This document shows, piece by piece, positions 13,270 to 13,502 of a DNA stretch of 13,502 nucleotides. Location: positions 1 through 13,502 of the forward strand of contig JAUYDU010000428.1 in assembly GCA_030691665.1 (NCBI GenBank), read 5' to 3'. Made by a program: the position numbers and the translations under genes. The notes under the pieces are model-generated. The model was not told where the DNA came from. It saw only the letters and a program-made list of their open reading frames with translations, and made no database searches. Every line of letters begins with the position of its first letter. The first letter of the stretch is position 1. The stretch is from Chloroflexota bacterium (GTDB lineage Bacteria > Chloroflexota > Dehalococcoidia > SM23-28-2).

Positions 13270-13289
13270 GTCACTAATTCATTAGTGAC
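13270..13289. repeat. 9-bp AT-rich palindrome
   Basis: GTCACTAAT (13270-13278) and ATTAGTGAC (13281-13289) form a perfect 9-bp stem around TC. It is much more AT-rich than its surroundings and lies directly before repeat copy 2. It could be an operator-like site, a hairpin or an insertion target; nothing in the sequence decides between these. Confidence 0.6.
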
Positions 13290-13291
13290 CA

Positions 13292-13375
13292 TAAGGCGGG
13301 GGCATGCATGGCACTTCCGATATCCCAGCCTTCTCCGCCATCCGCAGAGGCGGAGTCCGCATGGCGGACAGCCCT
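13292..13375. repeat. Palindrome-rich dispersed repeat, copy 2 (after rplS)
   Basis: This is a direct-orientation copy of the element at 10925-11012. The most conserved parts are GGCGGGGGCATGCAT near its left end and CTCCGCCATCCGCAGAGGCGGA in the middle. The right end differs: instead of the GCGCCTCTGGCGC hairpin it has TCCGCATGGCGGA, whose ATGGCGGA pairs with the upstream TCCGCCAT, so a fold is kept by different bases. It is non-coding. Confidence 0.72.
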
Positions 13376-13460
13376 GCCTTGCGTCGAATCATTTTGTTCA
13401 TGGCCATCAACCCGCAGGCCGACCCCCGCCCGCCACACCTGAGCCAGTCACCCCTTCGCC

Positions 13461-13490
13461 TTTACAGAGGCTAGGCCCGTTCTGTATGCT
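13461..13490 (+). promoter_or_regulatory. Possible sigma70 promoter reading out of the window
   Basis: TTTACA (13461-13466, five of six to TTGACA) is followed after 18 nt by TATGCT (13485-13490, four of six to TATAAT). It would drive a plus-strand gene beyond the right edge. Such matches occur by chance, so this is only tentative. Confidence 0.3.
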
Positions 13491-13502
13491 CAGGTCTGCG
13501 AT

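Larger units (their letters stand above)
13099..13502. other. Gene-free, repeat-rich intergenic region after rplS
   Basis: No ORF with recognisable content, tRNA or other RNA gene was found in these 404 bases. From left to right it holds small hairpins at 13146-13157 (GACC-TTTA-GGTC) and 13157-13173 (CCTTTA-GGAAA-TAAAGG), a cloverleaf-like double hairpin (13192-13255), a 9-bp palindrome (13270-13289), repeat copy 2 (13292-13375) and about 125 nt of unassigned sequence with a possible plus-strand promoter near the right edge. Confidence 0.8.

Noticed and set aside
13099..13502. tRNA gene, CRISPR array or small ORF after rplS
   Set aside because: No tRNA arm pattern, no regularly spaced identical repeats, and no frame with a ribosome binding site and plausible protein.

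Overview
The window is a compact piece of a high-GC bacterial chromosome. Two housekeeping loci diverge from an intergenic region around 10855-11231. The minus strand (10854 down to 1) carries most of a division and cell wall (dcw) operon in the order mraZ, rsmH, ftsL, ftsI, murF, mraY, murD, ftsW, murG, murC, with murC cut off by the left edge. The plus strand (11232-13098) carries a molybdopterin adenylyltransferase-like gene (mogA/moaB), trmD and rplS. No phage, transposase, CRISPR, defence or tRNA gene is visible.

The organism is a peptidoglycan-making bacterium. A Chloroflexota (Dehalococcoidia-like) or similar high-GC lineage seems most likely to me. The reasons are the trimmed dcw order without murE, the divergent MurG and MraY motifs, and short dispersed repeats of the type that adds CPEHSEG-like tails to proteins. 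This placement is inference; nothing in the sequence proves it.

The dcw genes are tightly packed, with junctions of -4 to +30 nt, except for one 132-nt repeat-filled gap between ftsL and ftsI. Together they encode the MraZ regulator, the 16S rRNA methyltransferase RsmH, the divisome parts FtsL, FtsI and FtsW, and the cytoplasmic and lipid-linked steps of peptidoglycan precursor synthesis (MurC, MurD, MurF, MraY, MurG). FtsW and FtsI then polymerise and cross-link lipid II at the septum. MurE, normally between ftsI and murF, is absent here.

The best regulatory signal is upstream of mraZ. A near-consensus sigma70 promoter on the minus strand (TTGACA, 16-nt spacer, TATGAT) is followed at once by three TGGGG boxes spaced exactly 10 bp apart, the arrangement of an MraZ autoregulatory operator.

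The other unusual feature is repeat invasion of gene boundaries. A roughly 85-bp palindrome-rich repeat has one copy in the mraZ leader and a direct copy after rplS, so the two bracket the mogA-trmD-rplS block. Short repeats sit at both ends of murD and upstream of ftsI; one forms the last codons of murD, and two appear to supply Shine-Dalgarno sequences. FtsW has no ordinary start codon where its ribosome binding site points, only ATC. The last 404 bases (13099-13502) hold hairpins and repeats and no recognisable gene. I found no clearly new multi-gene system here.
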